Assembly: GCA_013540595.1 (NCBI GenBank)
Contig: JABXKE010000001.1
Span: forward strand, 19,810-83,809
Reading direction: 5' to 3'
DNA from: Pyrodictium sp.
GTDB lineage: Archaea; Thermoproteota; Thermoprotei_A; Sulfolobales; Pyrodictiaceae
DNA: 64,000 nucleotides
Positions 16,826 through 26,217 of the stretch are shown one piece after another. Positions within the stretch are counted from its first letter, which is position 1. Each line of letters starts with the position of its first letter. Position numbers and translations under genes: made by a program. The notes under the pieces were generated by a model. That model saw only the letters and a program-made list of their open reading frames with translations, was not told the DNA's origin and ran no database searches.

Positions 16826-17464
16826 CTACCTGCTCCAGTCTAGAGGCGTAACGAACTTGTATGTTTGTTTCAGGGCATTGTATGTGGCTTTGACAAAGTT
16901 TATTGTAGTTCTGGTGTCTCCGCGTGTGAAGCTCCACACGTCCTGAATCCCGGCAAGCCTTAGGACGACCTTAGCAGCGTCGCCAACAACGAGCCCGGTG
17001 CCGCGAGGTGCAGGCTTCAGAACCACCTCCACACTCCCGCTCTTGCCCCTAACGGTGAAGGGTACACTGTGAGGAAGGTCGCAGAGACACTCCCAGCTGC
17101 CACAACCGCGTCTTACAGGTATTATGTTGAGCTTTGCATTCCTTATTGCTTTGTCTATGGCTATTCTTACCTGGCGTGCTTTCCCCTGCCCTACGCCGAC
17201 AAATCCGTTTTCGTTTCCGATAACGACCACTGCTCTAAATCTGTTTATCCTTCCAGCGTCGGTCATCTTTTGGACAAGAGTTACGTCAACAGTCTCGGTC
17301 TTGAGCTCTGGCCCTATGAGGTAGTCCACGATCTCTGGCTCTAGTACTGGCAGGTTCCTTTCGAATATCTCTGTAAGGCTCCTTATCCTGCCTTCCTTCA
17401 CCAGTCTGCCTACGAACGTTTTCGGCTTCCACTCCTGCTCAAGCTCGTAAGGTGATACGCTCAT
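16826..17464 (-). CDS. rps5: Ribosomal protein uS5
   Basis: A 212-residue small-subunit protein with the double-stranded-RNA-binding-like N-terminal half ([21 protein letters not shown]) and the GTGLVVGD segment of the C-terminal half. Its start overlaps the uL18 stop by 4 bases, which indicates coupled translation. Confidence 0.95.
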   Translation of the reverse strand: MSVSPYELEQEWKPKTFVGRLVKEGRIRSLTEIFERNLPVLEPEIVDYLIGPELKTETVDVTLVQKMTDAGRINRFRAVVVIGNENGFVGVGQGKARQVRIAIDKAIRNAKLNIIPVRRGCGSWECLCDLPHSVPFTVRGKSGSVEVVLKPAPRGTGLVVGDAAKVVLRLAGIQDVWSFTRGDTRTTINFVKATYNALKQTYKFVTPLDWSR

Positions 17465-18096
17465 TGTGCTGCAGCCTCCCTTGACTCTAAACGACCTAGA
17501 ACGTCCTTGTAGCTCTCAAGTATTTTATCCCTAACCTCCTCGAAATGTTTTGGAAGATCTACGGGATCAAGGCCCCGTGTTAGGTATAGGCTAAACCTCC
17601 TTTCGAACAGCTGGGGGTCGGACTCCTTTAGCATGGCTGCGTGCTTGGCTATGTGCTCTCCCCTTATCCTGTACTCCTCTGGCAGAATTTCGGGGCTATG
17701 CGGAACCTCTAAGCCGGCGTCAAGCGCCCCCTTCAATGCTGCAAACACACGCGAGCCCTTCACGGGACGGTGCAGCCCGATGTCTAGAACAGCGCTTTTT
17801 ATCCCAGCTTTTAGAGCCCTTAGTGCGGCCAACATGCCGGTAAGGTATGCGGCAGGCGTGTTTTTCGTACCTCCCAGCCACCCGTACTTCTTTACAAGCT
17901 CCCTGCTGTGAGCAGCGGCAACTGTTATATCGCCCTCAAGTCCCGCAACTATCACTTGAACCCAGATGTAGTTATTTGTCCTCCTAACGACTAGCCTAGG
18001 CTTCCTTGAGAGCACCATTACGTAGCGCTTGTAGTAGTTGGTTTTTCCCTCTCTGCGCCTGCGCCTGGGCACCTTGTATCGCGGCCCTCTTGCCAT
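17461..18096 (-). CDS. rpl18: Ribosomal protein uL18
   Basis: A 211-residue archaeal uL18, the 5S rRNA-binding large-subunit protein. It has the basic start [20 protein letters not shown] and [21 protein letters not shown] 149-base spacer separates it from eL19 and holds the minus-strand TATA box TATTTATTAGG near 18146-18156, so the uL18-uS5-uL30 group may have its own promoter. Confidence 0.95.
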   Translation of the reverse strand: MARGPRYKVPRRRRREGKTNYYKRYVMVLSRKPRLVVRRTNNYIWVQVIVAGLEGDITVAAAHSRELVKKYGWLGGTKNTPAAYLTGMLAALRALKAGIKSAVLDIGLHRPVKGSRVFAALKGALDAGLEVPHSPEILPEEYRIRGEHIAKHAAMLKESDPQLFERRFSLYLTRGLDPVDLPKHFEEVRDKILESYKDVLGRLESREAAAQ

Positions 18097-18245
18097 CTCC
18101 TACCACCGATTAGCGTTACCCGGTAGGGAGGTATTGGAGCGCCCCCTCTCCCTAATAAATAGCGCTTATGCGTAGAGCAATCTTCCAAAGAAGAATGCGG
18201 TGGAAACGGAGGATTCTCAGCCAACTGTTAGACACGGTTTCCATG

Positions 18246-18701
18246 CTACGCTCTGGTTTTGTAGCCATGCTCCTCCAGCCACCGCTGGAGAGAGGCAAAC
18301 GTTGGGAACATTCCTCCCTTGGCCCATAGGTACAGTTTCCGGTAGGTTCTCCTGTCTATAACGCCATGATCGCGCAGATACCTTAGGTATCTTCGGATCT
18401 TTCTTACTCTTGCCATCCACTCCTCCTTGGGATCCTTCCTTGCGGTCGCCGGACCCTTGCGGCGTCCGTAGCTCCTGCGCCTCCCCTTCTTTCGGGCCTC
18501 GTGACGTATCCTCCACCTCTCTCTTGAAGGGCTGTGGGAGGGCTTTACCCTAATGATGCCCTCCTTTACCAGCCTCTTTACCTCCTCCCGCGTTATAGCA
18601 GCAGCAACGTCTTCTATGTGGCTTGGATCTATCCATATCCTTGAGACACCAACACCAAGTATTTCGGCGGCCAGACGCTTTTGCATCGATAGGTCGGGCA
18701 T
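18246..18701 (-). CDS. rpl19e: Ribosomal protein eL19
   Basis: A 151-residue basic helical protein. It has the LSMQKRLAAEIL-like start and the GRRKGPATARKDPKEEWM region typical of eL19. It belongs to the eukaryote-like large-subunit set and forms an intersubunit bridge. It follows eL32 by 12 bases. Confidence 0.95.
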   Translation of the reverse strand: MPDLSMQKRLAAEILGVGVSRIWIDPSHIEDVAAAITREEVKRLVKEGIIRVKPSHSPSRERWRIRHEARKKGRRRSYGRRKGPATARKDPKEEWMARVRKIRRYLRYLRDHGVIDRRTYRKLYLWAKGGMFPTFASLQRWLEEHGYKTRA

Positions 18702-18713
18702 TTTGCCATCACC

Positions 18714-19094
18714 CTAATTTGCAACTTTTATGCCAATCCTCTCAGCCGCGCGGAGGATCTCAATTCTCTTGCGCAGCCCGACTCTTGAGGATATGTATAT
18801 TATGTGTTTCTTCGGGTCGAGTTTCTCAACTTCTTTGGGGCTGCCAACAACCACAGGTATAAGGCCTGTTGGATGCAGCCCCCTAACAGCTGATGGAGAA
18901 CCATAACCGATCTCGGCAAGCGGAGGATATCCTTTGAGCTTGAGCCTCATTGGGTTGTCTATACCTTTTGGCCTCCGCCACTTCGGGTCGTTCTTGAACT
19001 TAGGGAATTTCCACCATAGGGATCGCAGGAACTCAGGCTTCCTTGCTTTCTGCTTCTTCCTGACCCGGAGAAGCCTATTGATACTGCTCTTCAT
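18714..19094 (-). CDS. rpl32e: Ribosomal protein eL32
   Basis: A 126-residue protein with [20 protein letters not shown] and a Pro-rich [17 protein letters not shown] segment, both characteristic of eL32. Its start overlaps the uL6 stop by 4 bases. Confidence 0.95.
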   Translation of the reverse strand: MKSSINRLLRVRKKQKARKPEFLRSLWWKFPKFKNDPKWRRPKGIDNPMRLKLKGYPPLAEIGYGSPSAVRGLHPTGLIPVVVGSPKEVEKLDPKKHIIYISSRVGLRKRIEILRAAERIGIKVAN

Positions 19095-19648
19095 GCTTCA
19101 GCCACCTCGCGCTGATATATGTATATCCCGTCGACGAAAACTCTCCTGTCCTTGTCCTTAACCTTTGTTGCGAGCTCTATGTTAGCTGCTGTTTGGCCTA
19201 CAGCTTCAATGTCTATACCTTCAACTACCACGTCGTCCTTCTCAACCTTAACGGTAGCGCCAGGCAGTATCTTAGCTACCCTTGGCGCTTTCTCTCCAAG
19301 GAAGTTCTCTATCAGAACTTTGTCGCCTTGTACTTTAACCGTGACAGGGAAATGGGAGTATACTATCTTTAGCTTGTAACGGAACCCGTTGGTGACTCCG
19401 AGAACCATATTACGTATATGAGCGGCGATGGTGCCTACAAGGGCTTTCCTCCTCCTGTTGGCAAAGTACGTCTCAACGCGTACAACGCGCCTTTCCTGGT
19501 CGAAGCTTATAATGACGCCTTTTGCGTGACTAAAGTCCCGCGAAAGCTCCCCTTTGGGACCACGTACAGTAACCTTTGAACCTTCGATAGTAACTTCTAC
19601 TCCTTCGGGTATTTCGACCTCCTTTACGAGATAGGGTATCTTTGCCAT
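19091..19648 (-). CDS. rpl6: Ribosomal protein uL6
   Basis: A 185-residue large-subunit protein with two uL6 repeats. The first contains [13 protein letters not shown]; the second ends with [12 protein letters not shown]. It binds 23S rRNA near the factor-binding site. A spacer of 37 bases separates it from uS8. Confidence 0.95.
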   Translation of the reverse strand: MAKIPYLVKEVEIPEGVEVTIEGSKVTVRGPKGELSRDFSHAKGVIISFDQERRVVRVETYFANRRRKALVGTIAAHIRNMVLGVTNGFRYKLKIVYSHFPVTVKVQGDKVLIENFLGEKAPRVAKILPGATVKVEKDDVVVEGIDIEAVGQTAANIELATKVKDKDRRVFVDGIYIYQREVAEA

Positions 19649-19685
19649 CGTGGCTCCCCCACCATGCTTGAGCTTTGGTGCGGGT

Positions 19686-20087
19686 TTAGTAGACGTATGC
19701 TAGGACTACGCCTCCAATCCTCTTAGCTAGCGCTTCTCGGTGAGACATCACTCCTTGGCTTGTTGAGAGTATTAGGACTCCAATGTCTCTGCTTGGCAGG
19801 TACTTTCTAATCCATTCTGGCATCTTCAGCAAGTCTTTGTACTTTACAGGATAGCGCGGTTTCACAACTCCAACCTTGTTTATCCTGCCCAGGAGCCTAA
19901 CCCTTATCTTGCCCCAGCGTCCATCATCGATGTACTCAAACTCCCCTATGTAGCCTTCTCGCTGCATCACGCGGAGCACGTTGGCTATCAGCTTGGAGGC
20001 AGGCATTATTATCGCTTCAGGCTTAGCCCTCATCTCCGCGTTCATTATGGTAGCTAGCGCGTTTGCAAGCGTGTCGAGCATAACCAT
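19686..20087 (-). CDS. rps8: Ribosomal protein uS8
   Basis: A small-subunit protein beginning [14 protein letters not shown] and ending with the [15 protein letters not shown] S8 signature. The ATG at 20087 is chosen because GGTGAG lies 7 bases upstream and it matches the family start. A GTG at 20105 would add six residues and overlap the uS14 stop. uS8 is an early 16S assembly protein and a known translational repressor of its own operon in other organisms. Confidence 0.95.
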   Translation of the reverse strand: MVMLDTLANALATIMNAEMRAKPEAIIMPASKLIANVLRVMQREGYIGEFEYIDDGRWGKIRVRLLGRINKVGVVKPRYPVKYKDLLKMPEWIRKYLPSRDIGVLILSTSQGVMSHREALAKRIGGVVLAYVY

Positions 20088-20101
20088 GGTGTATCTCACC
20101 C

Positions 20102-20266
20102 TCACGAATACTTTCTAAACCCTAAGCTCACAGCAAGCTCTCTAAAGCACTGCCTGCATAACATTAGGCCATACTTGCGTATGACGGCATCATGGCTTCC
20201 ACAGCGCACGCACGCGTAAGCCCCACGACCCACCTTAACTTCTTTTGGTGGCCGGAACTTTGCCAT
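20102..20266 (-). CDS. rps14: Ribosomal protein uS14, zinc-binding type
   Basis: A 54-codon gene starting at ATG 20266 and ending with TGA at 20102-20104. The protein begins [20 protein letters not shown] and carries a four-cysteine zinc site of the C-x2-C ... C-x2-C type (CVRC and CRQC). This is the short zinc form of S14. It lies between uL5 and uS8, exactly where it belongs in the spc operon. Confidence 0.95.
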   Translation of the reverse strand: MAKFRPPKEVKVGRGAYACVRCGSHDAVIRKYGLMLCRQCFRELAVSLGFRKYS

Positions 20267-20333
20267 CTTGAGCGCACCCACAGCTATCTGCTGAAGAAGG
20301 GGGATCTAATACTATTTTCGTCAAATCTTGTTA

Positions 20334-20933
20334 TTATCTCGGCTCTATAGTTACTCCGAACAATTCGTGGAGCAGGACCATGGTCTCCTCCTTGGTCACT
20401 CGGTGCCTCCTCGGTATTCTGCTTCTAGCTCTCCTCCTCCTAGCTACTCTAAAGCCTGGCCTTTCTATTGTCACAGCAATGTCCATTCCGAATATGCCTA
20501 TCTCTGGGTCGTACTTCACGCCAGGTATTAGTATGTGTTCCTCAACTCCGAAGCTTATGTTGCCGTGCCCGTCTATTTGTGAAGCTCTAAGCCTGCCTCC
20601 AACAGCCACTAGAACACCCTTTAGGAACTTAATCGCCCTTTCACCCCTCAGGGTTACCATTACTGCGATCGGCTCTCCCTTTCTTATGCCAAAGTCCCTT
20701 ATGGTTCTCTTTGCTTTCCTCACAGAGGGTTTCTGCGACTCTCCGGTAAGTAGTTCAACAAGCTGCTCCAGAAGCCTGTAGGCCTTTTGCAGCCTTTCTC
20801 CCGACTGGCCTACGCCAATGTTTACTGTAACTTTAGCTATCCGTGGCTTTAGCATAGGGTTTTTGCTCCACCTTTCCTTTATAGCTTCGATCTCCTCACT
20901 GCTCAAAGGTATTGTGCTGGCACTCACTTCCAC
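20334..20933 (-). CDS. rpl5: Ribosomal protein uL5
   Basis: A 199-residue protein containing [21 protein letters not shown] and [13 protein letters not shown], typical of archaeal uL5, which binds 5S rRNA. Its start overlaps the eS4 stop by 10 bases. The C-terminus ends with [18 protein letters not shown], as in homologues. Confidence 0.95.
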   Translation of the reverse strand: MEVSASTIPLSSEEIEAIKERWSKNPMLKPRIAKVTVNIGVGQSGERLQKAYRLLEQLVELLTGESQKPSVRKAKRTIRDFGIRKGEPIAVMVTLRGERAIKFLKGVLVAVGGRLRASQIDGHGNISFGVEEHILIPGVKYDPEIGIFGMDIAVTIERPGFRVARRRRARSRIPRRHRVTKEETMVLLHELFGVTIEPR

Positions 20934-21694
20934 GCACCCTCAGGCAAGCTTATCCATGGCTCCTCTCCAGGCCTTGCTATGACAAATATGTAGTCTAGGC
21001 TTGTCTGGAACTTCTCTCCTCTAGCGTCCTCCATAGTCACTATGCTTCTGAATCGCTTCATGCCCTTCTGTATAGAGACCACGCGCCCAACTCTGCCGAC
21101 GTTCCGTCCACCAGTAACTATCGCTAGGCTTCCTTCTTCAAGTGGTGCGTAGTCTAGAACCTCCTGATCCGGTATCGTGATCTTCAGAGTTCCTAGAGTT
21201 TTGAATTGTCTTGCTTCAACAGGGTTGGTTGGATCGGATACCCTTATGAGCACGTTCCTTCCATCGTGAAGGTTCAGCTGTATATGTCCTCCCTTTACTG
21301 TCGTTTTGTTTTCTATCCTGCATAGCTTTATGTGCTTCTCACTCTCGGGTATCGGATGGAGCGTGAAGAACTTTACTGGATAGGGGATAACTCGGTAAAC
21401 CTCCCCGGTTTCCTCTATTTCGAGAACATCCATTAAGCCGACAGGGTACTTGTAGTCTCTGCGAACCCTGCCGTCGACCTTGAAGTGTCCCTCACTTACT
21501 AGCTTCCGGGCCTCACGTGCTGTCTTTGCATAGCCTAGTATGTCCCTTACTATGATTAGTAGGGGTATTGACCTCTCGATAGGGTGCGGTCCAGGTCGGG
21601 GTTTTACTGTGAATACGCCTACTCTGTGTCTGACGGGCCAGAACTTTGGTGCAACTAGAGTCTTTAAGTGTCTTCTACCACCCATCCGTGCCAT
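20924..21694 (-). CDS. rps4e: Ribosomal protein eS4
   Basis: A 256-residue protein starting [20 protein letters not shown], a near-invariant start. It carries an S4-type RNA-binding segment and a C-terminal KOW domain. It is a small-subunit protein found in archaea and eukaryotes, in its standard place between uL24 and uL5. Confidence 0.96.
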   Translation of the reverse strand: MARMGGRRHLKTLVAPKFWPVRHRVGVFTVKPRPGPHPIERSIPLLIIVRDILGYAKTAREARKLVSEGHFKVDGRVRRDYKYPVGLMDVLEIEETGEVYRVIPYPVKFFTLHPIPESEKHIKLCRIENKTTVKGGHIQLNLHDGRNVLIRVSDPTNPVEARQFKTLGTLKITIPDQEVLDYAPLEEGSLAIVTGGRNVGRVGRVVSIQKGMKRFRSIVTMEDARGEKFQTSLDYIFVIARPGEEPWISLPEGAWK

Positions 21695-21735
21695 CGTAGC
21701 ACACCTGGCTTCGGCTTCTCTGTCCCTTTACCCTT

Positions 21736-22152
21736 TTATGTGCTACCTGCTGCAGCCTCCTGTAGAAGCTTCTGTACCTCTCTAGCCCGTCTTCTCCTCT
21801 CTATCATAGCCTTTCTTCTGTCGTCATCGAGATTTAGCGATACTATCATTAAGTTGGATGGATGTATTGGGTAGTACCGCGGCTCTCCGCGTGCGTTTGT
21901 TATAGTAGCTCCTTCGACGTACACTCTGAGGCGCCTAAGATCTACTTTGACAACCTTGCCCTTGTGTCCTTTGAAGTTTCCTCTCGTTATAATCACTTCA
22001 TCTCCCACGCGTACTGGCAGGTTCCTGATGCCGTACTGCCTCCGTAGCTCTGGGCTGAGGGGCGCTGTTACGAGCTTCTGGCGTTTGTGCAGAGGTGCGT
22101 TAAAGAGGGCATTTCTTTGCTTGCGAGGCTGAGAGGAGGGAGTCCACTTCAT
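21736..22152 (-). CDS. rpl24: Ribosomal protein uL24
   Basis: A 138-residue protein. It has the archaeal N-terminal [20 protein letters not shown] and a KOW motif [19 protein letters not shown]. It is an early 23S assembly protein. It is followed by eS4 after about 40 bases. Confidence 0.95.
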   Translation of the reverse strand: MKWTPSSQPRKQRNALFNAPLHKRQKLVTAPLSPELRRQYGIRNLPVRVGDEVIITRGNFKGHKGKVVKVDLRRLRVYVEGATITNARGEPRYYPIHPSNLMIVSLNLDDDRRKAMIERRRRAREVQKLLQEAAAGST

Positions 22153-22168
22153 TTTGCAGCACCCGCAA

Positions 22169-22591
22169 TCAAATGATTATACTTGCTATGTTGGCTACCT
22201 TGGGCCACCGCTCGGCAGCTTCCCGGGCTATGGGACCTCGTACCTCGCTACCCTTAGGAGCCCCATCGGGAGAAACTATTACGACGGCATTGTCCTCAAA
22301 CGCGATCCAAGTGCCATCGGGCCTTCTGTAAGGCCTCCTTTGTCTTACCACTATTGCGCGTGTTACCTGCCTTCTCATCTCCGGCGTACCCTTCTTCACC
22401 GTTACAACAACCATGTCACCGACACTTGCGGCAGGTATTCTCCTGAGGCGACCTTTATAGCCGACGACGCCTATTATCATAACCTCTTTCGCTCCGCTGT
22501 TGTCTGCTACAACAGCGTAAGTGCCTACCTGTACCCCGGTAGGTATGCTACGCCTAGGTGGAACTCCCTTTGCCTCTCCTCCCTTCGGCAA
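22169..22591 (-). CDS. rpl14: Ribosomal protein uL14
   Basis: A large-subunit protein with [20 protein letters not shown] and a [16 protein letters not shown] segment, both classic uL14 features. TTG 22591 is preferred because GTGAGGGG precedes it at a good distance. An in-frame ATG at 22609 would add six residues that contain that site. Confidence 0.94.
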   Translation of the reverse strand: MPKGGEAKGVPPRRSIPTGVQVGTYAVVADNSGAKEVMIIGVVGYKGRLRRIPAASVGDMVVVTVKKGTPEMRRQVTRAIVVRQRRPYRRPDGTWIAFEDNAVVIVSPDGAPKGSEVRGPIAREAAERWPKVANIASIII

Positions 22592-22656
22592 AGACGACCC
22601 CTCACACATCTACGAGGCTGCAGGTTAATAAAGGTACAAAACATTACATGCCAGAG

Positions 22657-23010
22657 CTAAGAGCCTTCTGTTCTGCGCTTTACTACTCCTACTATTACGA
22701 AGTGCACGGTCTTTGCCAGAGGCCTCGTCTCGCCGATGATAACCTCATCGCCCGGCTGCGCGTTGATGCAAGGCGGATTGTGCGCATGTATCCTGCTTCT
22801 TCTCTTCTCATATCTCTTGTACTTCTTGTCGTAGTACAGATACTCCCTCTCTACCACAGCTGTCCTTTGCATTTTTGTCTTGATGACGGTGCCGCGAAGG
22901 ATTAGACCTCTTACTCTAACGTCTCCATGCCATGGGCACTTTTTGTCGCTGCAGACGGTCTTAGGGGGCTCTACGCCTGGTATGCCAACATTTCTTACTT
23001 GGCTAGCCAT
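22657..23010 (-). CDS. rps17: Ribosomal protein uS17
   Basis: A 117-residue OB-fold protein with the archaeal N-terminus (PGVEPPKTVCSDKKCPWHG) and RRSRIHAHNPPCINAQPGDE. Its ATG lies 16 bases inside the end of the RNase P subunit gene. Confidence 0.95.
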   Translation of the reverse strand: MASQVRNVGIPGVEPPKTVCSDKKCPWHGDVRVRGLILRGTVIKTKMQRTAVVEREYLYYDKKYKRYEKRRSRIHAHNPPCINAQPGDEVIIGETRPLAKTVHFVIVGVVKRRTEGS

Positions 23011-23360
23011 GGTATCCAGCCTCTACCCTTCCCTAACCTCCTAACTCGCTGGATAATGCTGCCAAATATAAGTTCTCCAGGTACCTCGACAACGTCTCTG
23101 TCGCACATAAACCTAAAGATTGTCCCCATCTTCGGTATCCTTAATATTCGTCCACTGGCCTCATCTCTAACTATCACATACTTCTTTTCATCTTGAATGA
23201 CCGTACCTTTGACTCCGATAAAGGACCTTGAGGGACTGAATGTAATCTCTACTCTACAACCTATAGGCAGGAACAGAAAACGGGCGGTCGAAAAGATTCG
23301 TGTGATTTCTTGTTCAGCTGGCCTAGCTTTTCCCCTTTTTCTCGGCAAGCTCCTCTTCAC
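22995..23360 (-). CDS. rnp1: Ribonuclease P protein component 1 (Rpp29/Pop4)
   Basis: A 121-residue Sm-like protein. FIGVKGTVIQDEKKYVIV and RIPKMGTIFRF are typical of archaeal Rpp29, which binds the specificity domain of RNase P RNA with Rpp21. The GTG at 23360 gives a 38-base overlap with uL29; TTG 23348 is an alternative. Its place between uL29 and uS17 is widespread in archaea. The aIF1 (SUI1) gene that often sits here is absent. Confidence 0.92.
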   Translation of the reverse strand: MKRSLPRKRGKARPAEQEITRIFSTARFLFLPIGCRVEITFSPSRSFIGVKGTVIQDEKKYVIVRDEASGRILRIPKMGTIFRFMCDRDVVEVPGELIFGSIIQRVRRLGKGRGWIPWLAK

Positions 23361-23547
23361 GCATAACAGTTAGTATTCTTGCTATGGTCTTCCTTATGGC
23401 CCGTATAGCACCTGGATTTTCGAGCGTTCCTACGGCAGCCTTTAGTCTAAGCTTTACCAGCTCTTCTTGAAGCTCTCTAAGCTTTGCCAGGCGTTCCTCT
23501 CTGCTCATCTTCCTTATATCATCTGTCCGGATCATGTACTTAGGCAT
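23323..23547 (-). CDS. rpl29: Ribosomal protein uL29
   Basis: A 74-residue two-helix protein with RKMSREERLAKLRELQEELV and AIRAIRKTIARILTV, the uL29 pattern. It binds 23S rRNA near the exit tunnel. It starts 10 bases after uS3, and its end overlaps rnp1. Confidence 0.95.
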   Translation of the reverse strand: MPKYMIRTDDIRKMSREERLAKLRELQEELVKLRLKAAVGTLENPGAIRAIRKTIARILTVMREEELAEKKGKS

Positions 23548-23557
23548 TGCCTACCAC

Positions 23558-24262
23558 CTACAGTTCTGTGCTGTACTCTTCCTCTCCCTCCCCGCCCTCT
23601 TCTCCCTTGGGTGGCTTGACAGCTTCTGCCTTCAACCTTAGTTTCTCGACCACCTCCTTGACCTCCTCCGGCTGCTTTATCCTAACGTAGTCGCTTGTGG
23701 AGCCAGGCTTGACTATGACGACCTCTATGCCGTAGGTGCCGGGCTTCAGATTCACATGCATAACGGCTCTATCGACCAGGTGCTCGACGTGGTGCCCCGT
23801 TGTGTAGACCTTGCCCCACCTAACCTTCTCGTAGCGCGCTCGTTCGGTTCTGAGCTTTCCACTTATGATTATCTGTGCTCCTATGGCTCCAGCATTTATT
23901 ATCCTCCTAAGCATTACGGCTGCAACCCTTCTGTAGTATGCTCCACGCTCCAGGAATACGGCTATCCTAGAGGCAACGACCCTCGCGTTCAGGTCAGGGT
24001 CCTCTACCTTATGGACGGTTATCTGAGGGTTTTGAAGGCCGAAGTAGTTCTCGAATATGGCAGCAAGCTGGCGAATGGTTTCCCCTCTTCTGCCTATAAT
24101 CATAGCCGGCCTTTCAGCTTGTATTATCACCCTTGTCCCGAGGGGGAACTTTATTATCTGAACCCCAGCGTAGCCTGCCCTGTAGAATCTTCGGGCAAGG
24201 TACTCGTCTATCTGTGTTTGAAGCATATTCCTCTCTATGAAGTATCTCTTTATCAGAACCAT
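23558..24262 (-). CDS. rps3: Ribosomal protein uS3
   Basis: A 234-residue small-subunit protein. It contains a KH domain (VIIQAERPAMIIGRRGETIR) and the AGAIGAQIIISGKL segment, with an acidic tail. It begins directly after the uL22 stop. Confidence 0.95.
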   Translation of the reverse strand: MVLIKRYFIERNMLQTQIDEYLARRFYRAGYAGVQIIKFPLGTRVIIQAERPAMIIGRRGETIRQLAAIFENYFGLQNPQITVHKVEDPDLNARVVASRIAVFLERGAYYRRVAAVMLRRIINAGAIGAQIIISGKLRTERARYEKVRWGKVYTTGHHVEHLVDRAVMHVNLKPGTYGIEVVIVKPGSTSDYVRIKQPEEVKEVVEKLRLKAEAVKPPKGEEGGEGEEEYSTEL

Positions 24263-24736
24263 TTACTTCTCCACCTCTTCGACTATTAACTCGATGTGTG
24301 TCCTGTGCCTTATCTTCGGTGTCGCCCTGCCAAAAGCGCGAGGCATCCACCTTTTAAGTTCAAGGCCCTTATGTACACCGATGTGCCTTATTACGAGCCT
24401 GGATGTGTCAAGCCCCTTAACTTCAGCGTTATTTACCGCGTTGTCGAGCACCTTTAGGAGAATTTTGGCGGCCTTGACAGGGTACCTTCCAGAAGGCCAC
24501 TTGAACCTCTCGGCTAGCCCTCTATGGTGTGCTTGTTTGCCCGAGTACCTTCTTGTGGGTACTGGCTGCTTCTTCTCGACGATATTTCCTAGGAACCTTC
24601 TAGCTTCCTCTACCTTCATTCCCCGAATCACGCGTGCTAGTTCAACTACTTTCTTGTAGGATATCGGAGCGTTCCACTGCATAGCCTTTGCCGAGCGCTC
24701 CTCATCCACTTTGACGGAATATCGCCATTGTGGCAT
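24263..24736 (-). CDS. rpl22: Ribosomal protein uL22
   Basis: A 157-residue protein with AKAMQWNAPISYKKVVELAR, the archaeal long form, and AFGRATPKIRHRTHIELIV at the exit-tunnel loop. GGTGG lies ahead of the ATG. It is the first gene after the gap that normally holds uL2 and uS19, and it has its own TATA box and a hairpin leader, so it probably heads a separate transcription unit. Confidence 0.95.
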   Translation of the reverse strand: MPQWRYSVKVDEERSAKAMQWNAPISYKKVVELARVIRGMKVEEARRFLGNIVEKKQPVPTRRYSGKQAHHRGLAERFKWPSGRYPVKAAKILLKVLDNAVNNAEVKGLDTSRLVIRHIGVHKGLELKRWMPRAFGRATPKIRHRTHIELIVEEVEK

Positions 24737-24747
24737 TTTACTACCAC

Positions 24748-24767
24748 CTGCTGCTAGTGAGCAGCAG
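24748..24767 (-). promoter_or_regulatory. Perfect 8-bp hairpin in the uL22 leader
   Basis: CTGCTGCT (24748-24755) and AGCAGCAG (24760-24767) form a perfect stem with a 4-base loop. It ends 11 bases before the uL22 ATG and abuts the GGTGG ribosome binding site. The predicted transcription start (near 24772) would place it at the very 5' end of the mRNA. Confidence 0.5.
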
Positions 24768-24793
24768 CCCCACCAAGCAGACCCTAACTACCT

Positions 24794-24804
24794 CCTAATA
24801 AAGG
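24794..24804 (-). promoter_or_regulatory. TATA box for the uL22-uS3 unit
   Basis: CCTTTATTAGG on the minus strand is a good archaeal TATA element. It predicts a start of transcription near 24772, about 35 bases before the uL22 ATG. Confidence 0.55.
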
Positions 24805-24889
24805 TAAGTCGCCTGCTCCTAGCAGTTATAGCGTAGGTGCAATGAGTGCCTCACCAGTACATATGATGGAGGAGTTTAATGTTAGGGAG

Positions 24890-24972
24890 GCCTGACGCCT
24901 AGGGGTGGAGCCTCCGCGCGCTCATAGTGCCCCGGTACTCGGGGCTCTCGCGCGGGCTCCCCGTTACATTGT
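24890..24972 (-). ncRNA. Candidate structured RNA in the uL23-uL22 gap
   Basis: On the minus strand GGAGCC-CGCGCG (24960-24949) pairs with CGCGCG and GGCTCC (24920-24907), broken only by a 2-base bulge. Above it come an asymmetric internal loop (AGA opposite ACTATGAG) and a 5-bp stem GCCCC/GGGGC closed by a 7-base loop. A TATA box CTTAATATAGG at 24993-25003 predicts a start near 24972. The internal loop has GA on both sides and resembles a degenerate kink-turn. I cannot assign a class; H/ACA guide and operon leader are both possible. Confidence 0.4.
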
Positions 24973-25096
24973 TAATTATGAATGAGATGCGGCCTATATT
25001 AAGAGAGTGGTACATGTACATGGGAAAGAGGCATGCTATCCGAAGCAAGGGCAAGTGTGGGGAATGTAAAGCTCTCTCAAACTGTATGTAGAGTGC

Positions 25097-25375
25097 TCAG
25101 AGGATTCCGAGTCTCGCAGCAACCTCAGCTGCGCTATAGCCCTCTGCAAGCTTTACGTAGGCTTTCTTCTCGCCTCTGGGCGTTATGAGGGTGTTTACTC
25201 TCTCTACCTTAACGTTGAACGCCTCTTCTACAGCTCGCTTTATGTCGTGCTTTGTTGCCGTTCTTTTGACAATGAGCGTTATAACGTTCTGCTCTTCAAT
25301 TAGTTTTAGGGCTTTTTCGCTTTGCACGGGCCTTATTATAACATTCCAGGGTGTCTGAGCTGCCACTTTCGTCAC
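25097..25375 (-). CDS. rpl23: Ribosomal protein uL23
   Basis: A 92-residue protein with [20 protein letters not shown] and a [17 protein letters not shown] loop. It lies at the exit of the peptide tunnel, where SRP docks. It starts one base after the uL4 stop, so the two are cotranslated. Confidence 0.95.
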   Translation of the reverse strand: MTKVAAQTPWNVIIRPVQSEKALKLIEEQNVITLIVKRTATKHDIKRAVEEAFNVKVERVNTLITPRGEKKAYVKLAEGYSAAEVAARLGIL

Positions 25376-25376
25376 C

Positions 25377-26204
25377 TCACATCATTACTCTGCTGAATCT
25401 TTCTTCAAGGATCCTTAAGGCACTGGCTACTATTACAGTTAGTCTTCCTGGTACGCCGCCAGGAGCCAGCTGCAGCACGTTCACATAGCTTGGCTCGGCC
25501 ACGTCGACGCCTGGAAAGTTTGATACAGCTTTGGCTAGTGGCGAAGTGTGGCTATTGAGTATGAACAGTATACTCCGTGGCGTGATGTACCTTCTGCCGC
25601 GGCGCTTGCCCTTGCCAGCTCTTATCCTGGTTCTTCTGGCTGCCCTCTCAATGTCGTCCCAAAGCCCGAGCTTTGACAGAAGCTCTCGTGCCTCTCTAGC
25701 TCTTGACAATTTCAGCTCAACGTCGTCCTCTATGAGCACAGGAACGCTCTCGGCCTTAAACACATGGCCTCGTTTAATGACTAGATCCTTAATTGACGTG
25801 GCGGCCAAGGCCGAAGCTGTTGCGAGGTACTTCTCCTTCTTGTTTATTGATTCATGTATCCTTTTCTCCACCCTAGGAGGATGAGCCAGGTGGCCACCTA
25901 CGGCGGAGTTTATGAATGCTGCTCTCCCTACTCCCGGTATCCTCGGAACACGGGCTATGCCTAGACCTACACCAAAGCTCCTGGCAGTGGTCCTCTTACC
26001 TGCAAGAGGATCTCTTCCCTTGGGCTGCAGTCTTGCCGTGAACTCTGCTAGGAATGCCCTTCGTATCAGATCCATTCTTACAGGGAGACCGAATACTCTG
26101 GGCAGTTTCTCCTCTCTGATTATGTTGCCGTTGGCGTCAAAGACGGCAACCGTCGGAGGTTCCCGTATAAGCGGGAACATGTATGAGCCAACTCTCCAGC
26201 TCAT
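25377..26204 (-). CDS. rpl4: Ribosomal protein uL4
   Basis: A 275-residue archaeal uL4 with the long loop ([18 protein letters not shown]) that lines the exit tunnel and the conserved [22 protein letters not shown] segment. It lies between uL3 and uL23 with 13- and 1-base spacers. Confidence 0.95.
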   Translation of the reverse strand: MSWRVGSYMFPLIREPPTVAVFDANGNIIREEKLPRVFGLPVRMDLIRRAFLAEFTARLQPKGRDPLAGKRTTARSFGVGLGIARVPRIPGVGRAAFINSAVGGHLAHPPRVEKRIHESINKKEKYLATASALAATSIKDLVIKRGHVFKAESVPVLIEDDVELKLSRAREARELLSKLGLWDDIERAARRTRIRAGKGKRRGRRYITPRSILFILNSHTSPLAKAVSNFPGVDVAEPSYVNVLQLAPGGVPGRLTVIVASALRILEERFSRVMM

Positions 26205-26217
26205 TGTCTAGACCCCT

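Larger units (their letters stand above)
24737..25096. other. 360-base gap where uL2 and uS19 would normally lie
   Basis: No convincing protein gene is present. From right to left on the minus strand it contains a TATA box (24993-25003), a GC-rich stem structure (24907-24960), a second TATA box (24794-24804) and the uL22 leader hairpin. A 54-codon plus-strand frame (GTG 24927 onward) with CGEC and a further cysteine crosses the stem and is doubtful. Confidence 0.6.

Noticed and set aside
22154..22905. Long plus-strand frames opposite uL14 and uS17
   Set aside because: They mirror conserved ribosomal genes and encode no recognisable protein.
24927..25091. A 54-codon plus-strand frame with CGEC and a third cysteine in the uL23-uL22 gap
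   Set aside because: It overlaps the strong stem structure, has no ribosome binding site, and its cysteine pattern is too short to assign.
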